DNA from: Microvirga terrestris | Lineage (GTDB): Bacteria > Pseudomonadota > Alphaproteobacteria > Rhizobiales > Beijerinckiaceae | Length of the DNA stretch: 64,000 nt | Assembly (NCBI RefSeq): GCF_015694425.1 | Contig: NZ_JADQDN010000002.1 | Coordinates: 434,001 to 498,000, forward strand | Reading direction: 5' to 3' | In this document: positions 55,679 through 63,999 of the stretch, piece by piece | Numbering within the stretch: position 1 is the stretch's first letter | Layout of the letters: every line of letters starts with the position of its first letter | Notes under the pieces: model-generated | The model's database searches: none | Told to the model about the DNA's origin: nothing | The model's input: the letters and a program-made list of their open reading frames with translations, nothing else | Program-made: the position numbers and the translations under genes

Positions 55679-56472
55679 ACGCCACGCCGTCCTCAGCCCG
55701 CCCGGAAAAGCCCCGGGTGGGCCTGTTCGTCACCTGCCTCGTCGACCTGATGCGACCCTCGGTGGGCTTCGCGGCCGTGAAGCTTCTGGAGGATGCCGGC
55801 TGCATTGTCGACGTCCCCATTCAGACCTGCTGCGGCCAGCCCGCCTACAACTCGGGCGACCGGGGCACGACGCGGGATCTGGCGATGCAGGTGATCGAGG
55901 CGTTCCAGGGCTACGATTACGTGGTCGCACCCTCCGGCTCCTGCGCCGGCATGATCAAGGCCCATTACCCGGAGCTGTTCGAGGAAGACCCGAACTGGCG
56001 CGCCAAGGCCGATGCGCTGGCGGCCAAGACCCATGAACTCACGAGTTTTCTGGTGGATGTGCTGGGCGTCACGAAAGTCGATGCGAGCTTCGACGGCGCC
56101 GTCACCTACCACGATTCCTGCTCGGGCCTGCGGGAACTCGGCGTGAAAACCCAGCCGCGCAGGCTGCTCGCCAGTGTCGAAGGCCTCACCCTCGTCGAGA
56201 TGAAGGACAGCGACGTCTGCTGCGGCTTCGGCGGCACCTTCGCGGTCAAGTACAGCGACATCTCAGGCGCTATCGTGGAGGCTAAGACCCGGAACATCGA
56301 TGAGGCCCACGCGCCGACCGTGCTCGCGGGCGATCTCGGCTGCCTCATGAACATGGCCGGCAAGCTGAGCCGTGACGGCAGGCCCATCCAGGTGCGTCAC
56401 GTGGCCGAAGTGCTGGCCGGCATGACCGACGAGCCGCCGATCGGTGCTGCAAAAGCCAACGCGATCAAGTAG
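55675..56472 (+). CDS. lutA: Lactate utilisation protein LutA, Fe-S oxidoreductase
   Basis: A 265-residue CCG-domain protein: QTCCGQPAYNSG and DVCCGFGGTFAV are the two cysteine-rich motifs that bind an iron-sulfur cluster. LutA, LutB and LutC together oxidise L-lactate to pyruvate. It overlaps the cytochrome c gene by 4 bases and is 9 bases from lutB. Confidence 0.93.
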   Translation: MNATPSSARPEKPRVGLFVTCLVDLMRPSVGFAAVKLLEDAGCIVDVPIQTCCGQPAYNSGDRGTTRDLAMQVIEAFQGYDYVVAPSGSCAGMIKAHYPELFEEDPNWRAKADALAAKTHELTSFLVDVLGVTKVDASFDGAVTYHDSCSGLRELGVKTQPRRLLASVEGLTLVEMKDSDVCCGFGGTFAVKYSDISGAIVEAKTRNIDEAHAPTVLAGDLGCLMNMAGKLSRDGRPIQVRHVAEVLAGMTDEPPIGAAKANAIK

Positions 56473-56481
56473 ACATCATTC

Positions 56482-57915
56482 ATGACCGTTCATTCCACTT
56501 CCCCTCAGTTCAAGCAGAATGCCGCGCGGGCGCTGAACGACGTTCAGCTGCAGAAGGCGCTCGGCAACGTGAAGCAGGGCTTCATCGACAAGCGCCAGAT
56601 GGCCGCCGACAAGCTGCCGGAATTCGAGGCGCTGCGGGACTCGGCGCGCGACATCAAGAACCACACGCTGGAACATCTCGACCTCTATCTCGAGTCTTAC
56701 GAGGAGAAGGTGAAGGCGTCCGGCGGGCATGTGCATTTCGCCCGCGATGCGGCGGAGGCCCGCGACATCATCCTGAACATCTGCCGCGAGACCAACGCCA
56801 GGACGGTCACGAAGGGCAAGTCCATGATCTCGGAAGAGATCGAGATCAACCATCATCTCGAAGCGAACGGCATCACGCCCGTCGAGACCGATCTCGGCGA
56901 ATACATCATTCAGCTCCGCAACGAGCTGCCGAGCCACATCATCGCGCCCGCCGTGCATCTGAATGCCACGCAGGTGGAGGAGGATTTCCGGCGCGTTCAC
57001 ACCCATCTCGATGCCAAGCGCGATCTCTCCGAGCCCGTGCAGCTGCTCACCGAGGCCCGCGCCGTGCTGCGCGAGCGCTTCCTCGCGGCCGATGTGGGCA
57101 TCACGGGCGCCAATTTCTTGGTCGCCGAGACCGGCACCTCGATCATCGTGACGAATGAAGGCAACGGCGACCTCACCCAGATCCTGCCGAAGACCCATAT
57201 CGTGCTCGCTTCCATCGAGAAACTCGTGCCGACGCTGGAGGATGTGAGCCAGCTGCTGCGCGTGCTCGCCCGCTCGGCCACCGGTCAGGAGCTTTCGGTC
57301 TACACCACCTTCTCCACCGGCCCCCGCCGCAGCACGGATGCGGATGGGCCGGAGAACTACCACGTCGTCATTCTCGACAACGGCCGCTCCTCCATGCTCG
57401 GCACGGCCTTCGAGGAGATGCTGCGCTGCATCCGCTGCGGCGCCTGCATGAACCATTGCCCGGTCTATCACGCAGTCGGCGGACACGCCTACGGCTGGGT
57501 CTATCCCGGCCCCATGGGCGCGGTACTCACGCCCTCGCTGATCGGTGTCGACAAGGCAGGCCACCTGCCCAACGCCTCCACCTTCTGCGGGCGCTGCGAA
57601 AGCGTGTGCCCGGTGCGCATTCCGCTGCCCAAGCTCATGCGACACTGGCGCGAGCGGGAATTCGAGCGGCACCTGACGCCCGCCACCGTGCGCTCCGGCC
57701 TCCAGCTCTGGGGCTTCTTCGCCAAGCGCCCAACCCTCTACCGGTTCGCGACCCGCGCGGCGATGGGAGCCTTAGGATTCGCCGGCCGCCAGCGCGGCCG
57801 CTTCTCCTGGCTGCCCATGGCCAAGGGCTGGACGAAATACCGCGACTTCCCGGCTCCGCAGGGCGAGACGTTCCAGCAGCGCTGGAAACGCGAGCGCAAG
57901 GGAGCCCGCGCATGA
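56482..57915 (+). CDS. lutB: Lactate utilisation protein LutB, iron-sulfur subunit
   Basis: A 477-residue protein. The N-terminal LUD domain (ARTVTKGKSMISEEIEIN, then TGANFLVAETGTSIIVTNEGN) is followed by two 4Fe-4S clusters: CIRCGACMNHCP and CGRCESVCP. It moves electrons in L-lactate oxidation. Its TGA overlaps the lutC ATG (ATGA). Confidence 0.95.
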   Translation: MTVHSTSPQFKQNAARALNDVQLQKALGNVKQGFIDKRQMAADKLPEFEALRDSARDIKNHTLEHLDLYLESYEEKVKASGGHVHFARDAAEARDIILNICRETNARTVTKGKSMISEEIEINHHLEANGITPVETDLGEYIIQLRNELPSHIIAPAVHLNATQVEEDFRRVHTHLDAKRDLSEPVQLLTEARAVLRERFLAADVGITGANFLVAETGTSIIVTNEGNGDLTQILPKTHIVLASIEKLVPTLEDVSQLLRVLARSATGQELSVYTTFSTGPRRSTDADGPENYHVVILDNGRSSMLGTAFEEMLRCIRCGACMNHCPVYHAVGGHAYGWVYPGPMGAVLTPSLIGVDKAGHLPNASTFCGRCESVCPVRIPLPKLMRHWREREFERHLTPATVRSGLQLWGFFAKRPTLYRFATRAAMGALGFAGRQRGRFSWLPMAKGWTKYRDFPAPQGETFQQRWKRERKGARA

Positions 57916-58583
57916 GCGCCCGCGACGACATCTTCGCCAATATCCGCCGCTCCCTCGGCGTAAAGGGCAGCGAGACGATCCGGCAGCAGATCGTGACCGA
58001 TCGCCTGGAGCGTTCGCCCAAGGGCGTGATCCCCAAGCGCGGACAGGTCTCAGGCGAGGAGCGGATCGCCCTGTTCAAGACCATGGTCGAGACCTCGCTG
58101 GCGACGGTGACGGAAGTCGCCTCCGCAGCGGAAGTGCCGCAATCCATCGCGCTCTTCCTGCGCAACCACAACCTTCCGGCTAGCTTACGCATGGGCGACG
58201 ATCCACGCCTGAAGTCCATGCCCTGGTCCGACACTACGCTCGAGATCGCCCACGGCCCAAGCGAGGGCCGCGATCTCAACGCGGTGAGCCACGCCTTCGG
58301 GGGCATCGCCGAATCCGGCACGCTCGCGATGGTGTCGAGCGCCGACAATCCTTCCACCCTCAACTTCCTGCCCGACAACCACATCATCGTGGTCTCGGCC
58401 AAGGACATCGCAAGCGACTACGAATCCGTCTGGAATCGTGTGCGCTTCGCCTATGGCAAGGGCAGCATGCCGCGCACGGTCAACTGGATCACCGGCCCGT
58501 CCCGCTCGGGCGACATCGAGCAAACCCTGCTGCTGGGTGCCCACGGGCCGCGGCGCCTGCATGTGATCGTGGTGCGGGAGTAG
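57912..58583 (+). CDS. lutC: Lactate utilisation protein LutC
   Basis: A 223-residue LUD-domain protein; LLLGAHGPRRLHVIVV and FGGIAESGTLAMVSSADNP are family marks. It is required with LutA and LutB for L-lactate oxidation. Its ATG at 57912 overlaps the lutB stop. The operon is cytochrome c-lutA-lutB-lutC, divergent from glcD. Confidence 0.92.
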   Translation: MSARDDIFANIRRSLGVKGSETIRQQIVTDRLERSPKGVIPKRGQVSGEERIALFKTMVETSLATVTEVASAAEVPQSIALFLRNHNLPASLRMGDDPRLKSMPWSDTTLEIAHGPSEGRDLNAVSHAFGGIAESGTLAMVSSADNPSTLNFLPDNHIIVVSAKDIASDYESVWNRVRFAYGKGSMPRTVNWITGPSRSGDIEQTLLLGAHGPRRLHVIVVRE

Positions 58584-58660
58584 CTCATCCTCTAGTCGAC
58601 AAGCGTTCCGGCTCGGCCATAATCCCTTGGCAAGACAGCTGCACAGCTCGGAGCCTCGGC

Positions 58661-59230
58661 ATGTCCATCCCGACCTTGATCTTCCGCACCATCCGCTGGT
58701 CGGCCTGGGAGGGCTGCGAGGCGGGACTGGAGCATGTGGACGTGCGCCCGGCTGATGGCGGGCTCGACATTTCCGGGGTCGTCATCGCCCGGGAGGGCGA
58801 CGACCGGTTCGGCCTCTCCTATCGCCTGAAGCTCGATGCCTTGTGGCACACCAAGAGGGTTCAGTTAAGAACCACCTCAGGCCATGTGGTTCACCTGGAG
58901 AGCGATGGCCGGGGACACTGGCAGGAGAACGGCAAGGACCGGCCGGACCTTCAGGGCTGCATCGACGTCGACATCCAGGCCACGCCGATCACGAACACCC
59001 TGCCCATTCGGCGCCTCGATCTCGAGACCGGCGAGAGCATGGAGATCCGCCTGGGCTACATCACCGTGCCCGATCTGACTGTCTTTGCGTCGAGCCAGCG
59101 TTACACCGCGCTTGAAGCAGGCTCGCTTTATCGCTTCGACGGCCTGGAGGACGGGTTCACTGCAGACTTGCCTGTCGACGAGGACGGGTTCGTGCTCGAC
59201 TACCCGGGCTTGTTCAAGCGCCTGGACTGA
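58661..59230 (+). CDS. Putative glycolipid-binding protein (PF06475/DUF1089)
   Basis: A 189-residue protein matching the PF06475 'putative glycolipid-binding' family: IRWSAWEGCEAGLEHVDV, SYRLKLDALWHTKRVQL and the C-terminal YTALEAGSLYRFDGLEDGF. No signal peptide, so cytoplasmic or peripheral. The name comes from structure-based suggestion; a function is not proven. It lies between lutC and bfd, 77 bases after lutC. Confidence 0.8.
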   Translation: MSIPTLIFRTIRWSAWEGCEAGLEHVDVRPADGGLDISGVVIAREGDDRFGLSYRLKLDALWHTKRVQLRTTSGHVVHLESDGRGHWQENGKDRPDLQGCIDVDIQATPITNTLPIRRLDLETGESMEIRLGYITVPDLTVFASSQRYTALEAGSLYRFDGLEDGFTADLPVDEDGFVLDYPGLFKRLD

Positions 59231-59329
59231 CCCGATTGTGTCAGCCGTGACATCTGGGCACAGGAGATAGCGCTGGCGCCCGTCTTTCATTTCGGCTAAG
59301 TCTTTGAAATCCCATGTATTTTTTAGTCA

Positions 59330-59342
59330 TTCTAAACTAGAA
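59330..59342. promoter_or_regulatory. Dyad overlapping the bfd leader, possible iron-response site
   Basis: TTCTA-AAC-TAGAA sits 6 bases before the bfd ATG, where a ribosome-binding site would be expected. The right half of the Irr (ICE) consensus, TTCTAAA, is matched exactly at 59330-59336 but the left half is poor. This is a hint and not a confident Irr site. Confidence 0.35.
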
Positions 59343-59348
59343 CAACAA

Positions 59349-59606
59349 ATGATCGTCTGTTCCTGCAACATCCTCTCCGACTGTGATGTCAAAGCCTGCC
59401 TCAAGCCGGGACCGGAATGCCCCCGCACCCCGGCGCAGGTCTATCGCTGCCTTGGCTGCAGCCCCAGTTGCGGGCGCTGCGCCCGGACGATCCGCGCCAT
59501 CATGGACCAGGCCCTGACCGCGGCGGGCGTGGAGCCCATTGCCGCCTGCAATCGCGGCTGCTGCCCGATGACCCTCGAAAAAGCGGCCGCCGAACCCACC
59601 CTTTGA
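59349..59606 (+). CDS. bfd: Bacterioferritin-associated ferredoxin, cysteine-rich
   Basis: An 85-residue small [2Fe-2S] protein. C4 and C6 (CSC), with C41 and C44 (CGRC), fit the four cluster ligands of Bfd, which docks on bacterioferritin and reduces its iron for release. It holds several more cysteines (12, 17, 24, 34, 37 and a late CNRGCC) than usual. There is no clear Shine-Dalgarno site before the ATG. It precedes bfr by about 220 bases in the same direction. Confidence 0.88.
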   Translation: MIVCSCNILSDCDVKACLKPGPECPRTPAQVYRCLGCSPSCGRCARTIRAIMDQALTAAGVEPIAACNRGCCPMTLEKAAAEPTL

Positions 59607-59642
59607 ACAAAGGGACTTCCACCCTAGTTCATAAATCCTCCG

Positions 59643-59693
59643 GAGCATCGGACCCAAGAGTGGATTTGCACTTTTGGGATCCATCCGATGCTC
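59643..59693. repeat. REP-like palindrome, first of a pair
   Basis: GAGCATCGGA and TCCGATGCTC are perfect outer arms; CCCAAgAGTG and CACTTTTGGG form inner arms. It lies between bfd and bfr. An adjacent second element (59707-59776) shares the CATCG and AAA-GTGGA type words. Confidence 0.7.
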
Positions 59694-59706
59694 ATGTTTT
59701 AAACTT

Positions 59707-59776
59707 GCGCATCGTGTGGACCGGACCCAGCGGGCCGCGCCAGCGAAAATCGGCTCCACTTTTCCGCACGATGCGC
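59707..59776. repeat. REP-like palindrome, second of a pair
   Basis: GCGCATCGTG and CACGATGCGC are perfect 10-base arms 50 bases apart. The interior has GAAAATCGGCTCCACTTTT. It ends about 50 bases before the bfr start and could affect transcription or mRNA processing between bfd and bfr. Confidence 0.7.
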
Positions 59777-59824
59777 TAAGGAATGGCCCGGCGCATCCGG
59801 CGCCACATGGACGAGAGGGTTAGG

Positions 59825-60310
59825 ATGAAGGGTGATCCCAAGGTAATCGAGTATCTCAATCGCGGCCTGCGCAGCGAGCTGACGGCGGTCAACCAGTACT
59901 GGCTGCACTACCGGCTCCTGGACGACTGGGGCTATAAGGAGCTTGCGAAGACCTGGCGCAAGGAATCCATCGAGGAGATGCACCACGCGGATCGCTTCAT
60001 CGAACGCATCATCTTCCTTGAGGGCTTTGCGAACCTGCAGGTGCTCGACCCCCTGCGCATCGGCCAGAACATCCAGGAAATCCTCGAATCCGACCTCGCG
60101 GCGGAATACGAAGCCCGCAATCTCTACGGCGAGGCCGCCGCCTATTGCGACAGCATCGGCGACCGGGTGTCGAAGAACCTGTTCGAAGAGCTGATGACGG
60201 ACGAGGAAGGCCATATCGACTTCCTCGAAACCCAGATCAACCTCGTCGAGCAGATCGGCGTCGAACTCTATGCCCAGAAGCATATCGGTGGGCTTAGCGA
60301 CGATCACTAA
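59825..60310 (+). CDS. bfr: Bacterioferritin
   Basis: A 161-residue heme-binding iron-storage protein. The ferroxidase ligands appear in [11 protein letters not shown] (E18) and in [13 protein letters not shown], which also holds the heme-binding methionine, and again in [11 protein letters not shown] and [10 protein letters not shown]. Twenty-four copies form a shell that oxidises and stores iron. GAGAGG precedes the ATG. Bfd, the release partner, is encoded just upstream. A terminator follows at 60461. Confidence 0.96.
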   Translation: MKGDPKVIEYLNRGLRSELTAVNQYWLHYRLLDDWGYKELAKTWRKESIEEMHHADRFIERIIFLEGFANLQVLDPLRIGQNIQEILESDLAAEYEARNLYGEAAAYCDSIGDRVSKNLFEELMTDEEGHIDFLETQINLVEQIGVELYAQKHIGGLSDDH

Positions 60311-60333
60311 GCGATTGTGCTCCATGGAACCAA

Positions 60334-60444
60334 CCTCATCCTGAGGAGCCTGCGAAGCAGGCGTCTCGAAGGAGATTCCAGAGAGAACTGGAGACGCCTC
60401 GTCCTTCGAGACGGCTTGCTCAGGCAATCCTCCTCAGGATGAGG
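60334..60444. repeat. Inverted-repeat element after bfr
   Basis: CCTCATCCTGAGGAG and CTCCTCAGGATGAGG are perfect 15-base ends of a 111-base element whose interior has a second pair (GGCGTCTCGAAGG and CCTTCGAGACGGC, nearly complementary). This is a repeat shape common in Hyphomicrobiales intergenic regions. Confidence 0.75.
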
Positions 60445-60460
60445 CTTCGGTAAGGATTGC

Positions 60461-60484
60461 GGCCCGCCCCACGGCGGGCCTTTT
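60461..60484 (+). terminator. Rho-independent terminator after bfr
   Basis: GGCCCGCC, CCAC loop, GGCGGGCC, then TTTTGC. It follows the inverted-repeat element. Confidence 0.88.
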
Positions 60485-60503
60485 GCTTGTCAGATCGGCT
60501 TCT

Positions 60504-63227
60504 TCAGGTCGACTTGGCGAGCTTGCCGGGTTCCTCGATGGAGGCGATCGGCAGGGTCACGAGGCGCAGTTCCGGATCGTCTGAGTCGATGCGGATCGAG
60601 AAACCGAGGCTGCGGCACATGTCGAGCATGGTGGAATTCTCGCGCAGCACCTGCCCCTCGACCTCGCGCAGGCCCTCCACCTTCGCCCACTCGATCATGA
60701 GCCGCATCAGCTCCCAGCCGAGACCAAGCCCCTTCAGGTCCGAGCGGAGCAGGATGCCGTATTCCCCGGTCTCATGGTTGGCATCCGCATGGAGGCGGAC
60801 CGCCCCCATCATCTCGCCCGTCTCCCCGTCGAAGGCCACGAAGGCGATGGCGCGGGCATAGTCGAGCTGGGTCAGGCGCGCCAAGAAGGTGTGGCTGAAG
60901 TCACGCACCGGCGCGAAGAAGCGCAGGCGCAGATCCTCCGGAGTGATCTTCTCGAAAAAGCGCCGGAACTCTTCCTCGTCCTCCGGGCGCACGGGCCGCA
61001 CGAAGGCATTTTTGCCGTTGCGCAGCCCGATGGTGCGCTCCCACTCCTTCGGATAGGGCCGCACCGCAAAGCGCGGATGTCCGCTGCCCTTGCGGGTCTC
61101 GGGCGCAACCGCCACGCGGGCATCGACCGCGATCACGCCGGTCTCATCGGCCAACAGCGGATTGATGTCGAGTTCGCGGAGATCGGGCAAGTCAGCCGCC
61201 ATCTGGGCGAGCTTCACAAGCGTGAGGGCAATCGCTCCCTCGTCGGCTGCCGGAACGTCGCGATAGGCCTTGAGGCGACGCGACACGCGGGTGCGGGCGA
61301 TGAGATCATGGGCGAGCTTCAGGTCGAGGGGCGGCAGGGCCAGCGCCTTGTCGTTGATCACCTCCACGGCCGTGCCGCCGCGCCCGAAGAGCACGACGGG
61401 GCCGAAGGACGGATTGTCGGCGATGCCCATGATCAGCTCGCGGGCCTTGGTTCGGCGCACCATCGGCTGCACCGTGACGCCGGCCACATTCGCCTCCGGC
61501 CTCAGGCGCGCCGCGCGCTCGAAGATGTCGGCGGCAGCCCTGCTCACCGCCTCCTCGGTGGTGAGATCGAGCTTCACACCCCCGATGTCGGATTTGTGCA
61601 CGATGTCCGGCGAGAGAATTTTGACGGCGACCGTTCCACCCTCGGCGAGGATCGATCGTGCCGCCTCCGCAGCCTCTTCCGGCGTTGTCGCAAGCAGGAC
61701 CGGGGCGGTCGGAATGTCATAGGCTCTCAACAGCGCATTGACTTCGAGCGGATCGAGCCAGCGGCGGTTCTGCGAAAGCACGTGATCGACGATGGCGCGG
61801 GCAGCTTCCGTATCCGGCGAGAAATCGCCCGGAAGGTCATCGGGCGTCTCCATCAGCTGGTTCTGCGCCTCACGGTAGCGCACGAGCTGCATGAACCCGC
61901 GCACCGCATCGGCCTCCGTGGCAAAATGCGGAATGCGGGCCTCCTCGAACACGCGGGCCGATTCCGGATCCTCGCCGATCCAGGCGGCAAACACGGGTTT
62001 CTGCCGGTAGCCCCTCGCCCTATCCTTCTTCACCACGTTCACGACGGCAGCGGCCACATCCGAGGCGCCGGCCACGGCCGTCGGTACGCTGAGGATGAGA
62101 ACGGCGTCGTTTTCGGAGTCCGCCAGCAATGCCTCCAGGGCGCCCGCATAGCGCTCAGGGTTCGCATCGCCGATGATGTCGATCGGGTTTGCATGCGACC
62201 ATGTGGGCGGCAGGATGGCATCGAGCGAATTGCGGGTCGTCTCCGAGATGGTGGCCAGCGTTCCGCCGAGATCCACCAGACGATCCACCGCCAACACACC
62301 GATACCACCTCCATTGGTAAGAACTGCCAGTCGATTGCCAGGAAAGGGCTTCTGCCGTCCCAGTGTCTCGGCGGCCGCAAAGAGCTGGTCGAGATCGAGC
62401 ACGCGCAGCAGCCCCGCCCGGCGGAAGGCCGCGTCATAGACCGCGTCAGAACCCGCCAGCGCCCCCGTATGCGTGGCGGCAGCCTTCGCTCCCTGCGCAT
62501 GCCGCCCGGCCTTGATCACCACCACGGGCTTGACGCGCGCCGCAGCACGGGCCGCAGACATGAACTTCTTCGCGTTATCGATGGACTCGATGTAGAGCAG
62601 GATCGCGCGCGTGCCGCTGTCGGCGGAGAAGAAGTCGAGGCAGTCGCTGAAGTCGACATCGACCTTATCGCCAAGCGACACGATGGCCGAGAAGCCCACA
62701 TTCCTCTGCGCCGCCCATTCGACGAGGCCAGCCGCGATGGCGCCCGACTGGGACACGAGCGCCAGATCGCCAGGCTTGGCGCTGTGCGCCGCAAAGCTCG
62801 CGTTCATCTTGGCCCGGGGTGCGAGCACGCCGATGCAGTTTGGGCCGACGACGCGCAGCCCGTGGACGCGCGCCGCCAGCCGGACCTGTTCGCTTAAGGA
62901 GCCCTCGCCATAGCCCATGCCGGCCGTTGCCACGACGGCGACACTCACTCCGACACGCCCGGCCTCCTCGATGACGCCGAGCACCCTCTCCGGCGGCACC
63001 GCAACGACGATGAGATCAGGAACCTCCGGCAGCTCGGCCAGAGACGGGAAGCATGCCCTCCCCTCGATCTCCACATGGTGCGGATTGACGGACACGATGT
63101 CTCCCTCGAAACCGCCGGCAATGAGATTGCGCAGGAAGGTCAGGCCGAGGGAGCCGGGACGCGGGCTCGCGCCGACGACCGCAATCGAGCGCGGAGCAAG
63201 CAGCTTGTCGAGGCGATAGGTAGACAT
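60504..63227 (-). CDS. Pat-type protein acetyltransferase: acyl-CoA synthetase-like/GNAT fusion
   Basis: A 907-residue fusion. The front part is an ADP-forming acyl-CoA synthetase-like module: CoA-binding domain (SIAVVGASPRPGSLG), succinyl-CoA ligase-like segment with ATHTGALAGSDAVYDA, and an ATP-grasp-type domain from about 490 to 700 (KILSPDIVHKSDIGGVKL). The last 160 residues are a GNAT acetyltransferase (FFAPVRDFSHTFLARLTQLD, GLGLGWELMRLMI). This matches PatZ/YfiQ, which acetylates lysines of acetyl-CoA synthetase and other enzymes using acetyl-CoA. ATG 63227 (MSTYRLDK) is the start; upstream codons are not family-like. Confidence 0.92.
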   Translation of the reverse strand: MSTYRLDKLLAPRSIAVVGASPRPGSLGLTFLRNLIAGGFEGDIVSVNPHHVEIEGRACFPSLAELPEVPDLIVVAVPPERVLGVIEEAGRVGVSVAVVATAGMGYGEGSLSEQVRLAARVHGLRVVGPNCIGVLAPRAKMNASFAAHSAKPGDLALVSQSGAIAAGLVEWAAQRNVGFSAIVSLGDKVDVDFSDCLDFFSADSGTRAILLYIESIDNAKKFMSAARAAARVKPVVVIKAGRHAQGAKAAATHTGALAGSDAVYDAAFRRAGLLRVLDLDQLFAAAETLGRQKPFPGNRLAVLTNGGGIGVLAVDRLVDLGGTLATISETTRNSLDAILPPTWSHANPIDIIGDANPERYAGALEALLADSENDAVLILSVPTAVAGASDVAAAVVNVVKKDRARGYRQKPVFAAWIGEDPESARVFEEARIPHFATEADAVRGFMQLVRYREAQNQLMETPDDLPGDFSPDTEAARAIVDHVLSQNRRWLDPLEVNALLRAYDIPTAPVLLATTPEEAAEAARSILAEGGTVAVKILSPDIVHKSDIGGVKLDLTTEEAVSRAAADIFERAARLRPEANVAGVTVQPMVRRTKARELIMGIADNPSFGPVVLFGRGGTAVEVINDKALALPPLDLKLAHDLIARTRVSRRLKAYRDVPAADEGAIALTLVKLAQMAADLPDLRELDINPLLADETGVIAVDARVAVAPETRKGSGHPRFAVRPYPKEWERTIGLRNGKNAFVRPVRPEDEEEFRRFFEKITPEDLRLRFFAPVRDFSHTFLARLTQLDYARAIAFVAFDGETGEMMGAVRLHADANHETGEYGILLRSDLKGLGLGWELMRLMIEWAKVEGLREVEGQVLRENSTMLDMCRSLGFSIRIDSDDPELRLVTLPIASIEEPGKLAKST

Positions 63228-63334
63228 GAGGATCCGTCGTCTCGTGGCATTCCGGGGCGGGTGAGCCCAACACAACCTATTGCGGCTGGCTCTAAGCGCA
63301 AGTCACCCGGGCGGCTTTGATCCATCGCACAGGA

Positions 63335-63802
63335 TCACGAGCGAGTGTCAGCCTGGGTTCGTGTCCACCGATAATGCGCGTCCGGAGTGCGCTCTTCGTT
63401 CCCGGAGCCTTCCGTCATCTCGACAAGCCTGAAACCGTGGCGCTCATAGAACCGGCGCGCCTGCCCGTTCGCCTGGAATGTCCAAAGGTTCAGCTCCTCG
63501 GTCTCTTCCCGAACAGCTGTCAGAAGAGCTGTTCCCACGCCACGGCCATGCCAATCCGGATCCACATAGAGGTGATCGAGCCAATCCTGCTTCAAGACTG
63601 CAAACCCGATCAACCGGCCTTCATCCTCGGCCAGCCAGATCGTGGACGATGGGAAGACGTGTTCCTCGAAGAATGCCAGATCCTGCTGCGGCGTGTGAAG
63701 CTCGGGCAGATAAGGAAGGCAGGTTTTGCGCACGTGGCGGTGCAATCGGGCGACAGCCTCCATGTCGGCACGGGCGGCGTGTCGCAGAGCAAAGCTGCGC
63801 AC
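63335..63802 (-). CDS. GNAT family N-acetyltransferase
   Basis: A 155-residue acetyltransferase: LYVDPDWHGRGVGTALLTAV is the acetyl-CoA-binding motif and FYERHGFRLVEM is the C-terminal signature. I place the start at the GTG whose G is the last base of the upstream kinase stop (TAGTG on the minus strand), giving MRSFALRHAAR; an in-frame TTG lies four codons upstream inside the kinase gene. Substrate unknown. It is probably co-transcribed with the histidine kinase. Confidence 0.85.
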   Translation of the reverse strand: MRSFALRHAARADMEAVARLHRHVRKTCLPYLPELHTPQQDLAFFEEHVFPSSTIWLAEDEGRLIGFAVLKQDWLDHLYVDPDWHGRGVGTALLTAVREETEELNLWTFQANGQARRFYERHGFRLVEMTEGSGNEERTPDAHYRWTRTQADTRS

Positions 63803-63999
63803 TATTCCGCCCAAACCCGCGTCGGCGGGAAGATCACCTCGACCAGGGTACCCTCATTCGGCTGGCTTGAGATCTGCAGCGCTCCCTTGTTCGCCTCGAC
63901 CAGGGCCTTCGTGAGAGGCAGTCCGAGACCCGTACCGCCGCGCTTACGCGACGTGGCGAGCTGCCGGAAGGGTTCGAGGGCAGCCTCGACCTCCTCAGG
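63802..63999 (-). CDS. Histidine kinase, C-terminal fragment (cut by window edge)
   Basis: On the minus strand the frame entering at 63999 reads PEEVEAALEPFRQLATSRKR, then GGTGLGLPLTKALVEANKGA, and ends VIFPPTRVWAE with a TAG stop at 63802-63804. GTGLGLPL is the G2 box of the HATPase_c domain of sensor kinases, followed by the usual GTLVEVIFP beta strand. Only the last 65 residues are visible; the gene starts outside the window. It overlaps the acetyltransferase start by one base. Confidence 0.85.
   Translation of the reverse strand, partial: PEEVEAALEPFRQLATSRKRGGTGLGLPLTKALVEANKGALQISSQPNEGTLVEVIFPPTRVWAE

Noticed and set aside
59322-59336. Confident Irr (ICE) box before bfd
   Set aside because: Only the TTCTAAA half-site is perfect; the other half matches poorly, so it is reported only as a weak hint.
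60774-62897. 707-codon plus-strand frame opposite the Pat-type acetyltransferase gene
   Set aside because: Antisense shadow; composition dominated by His, Arg, Asp and Gly; no family features.
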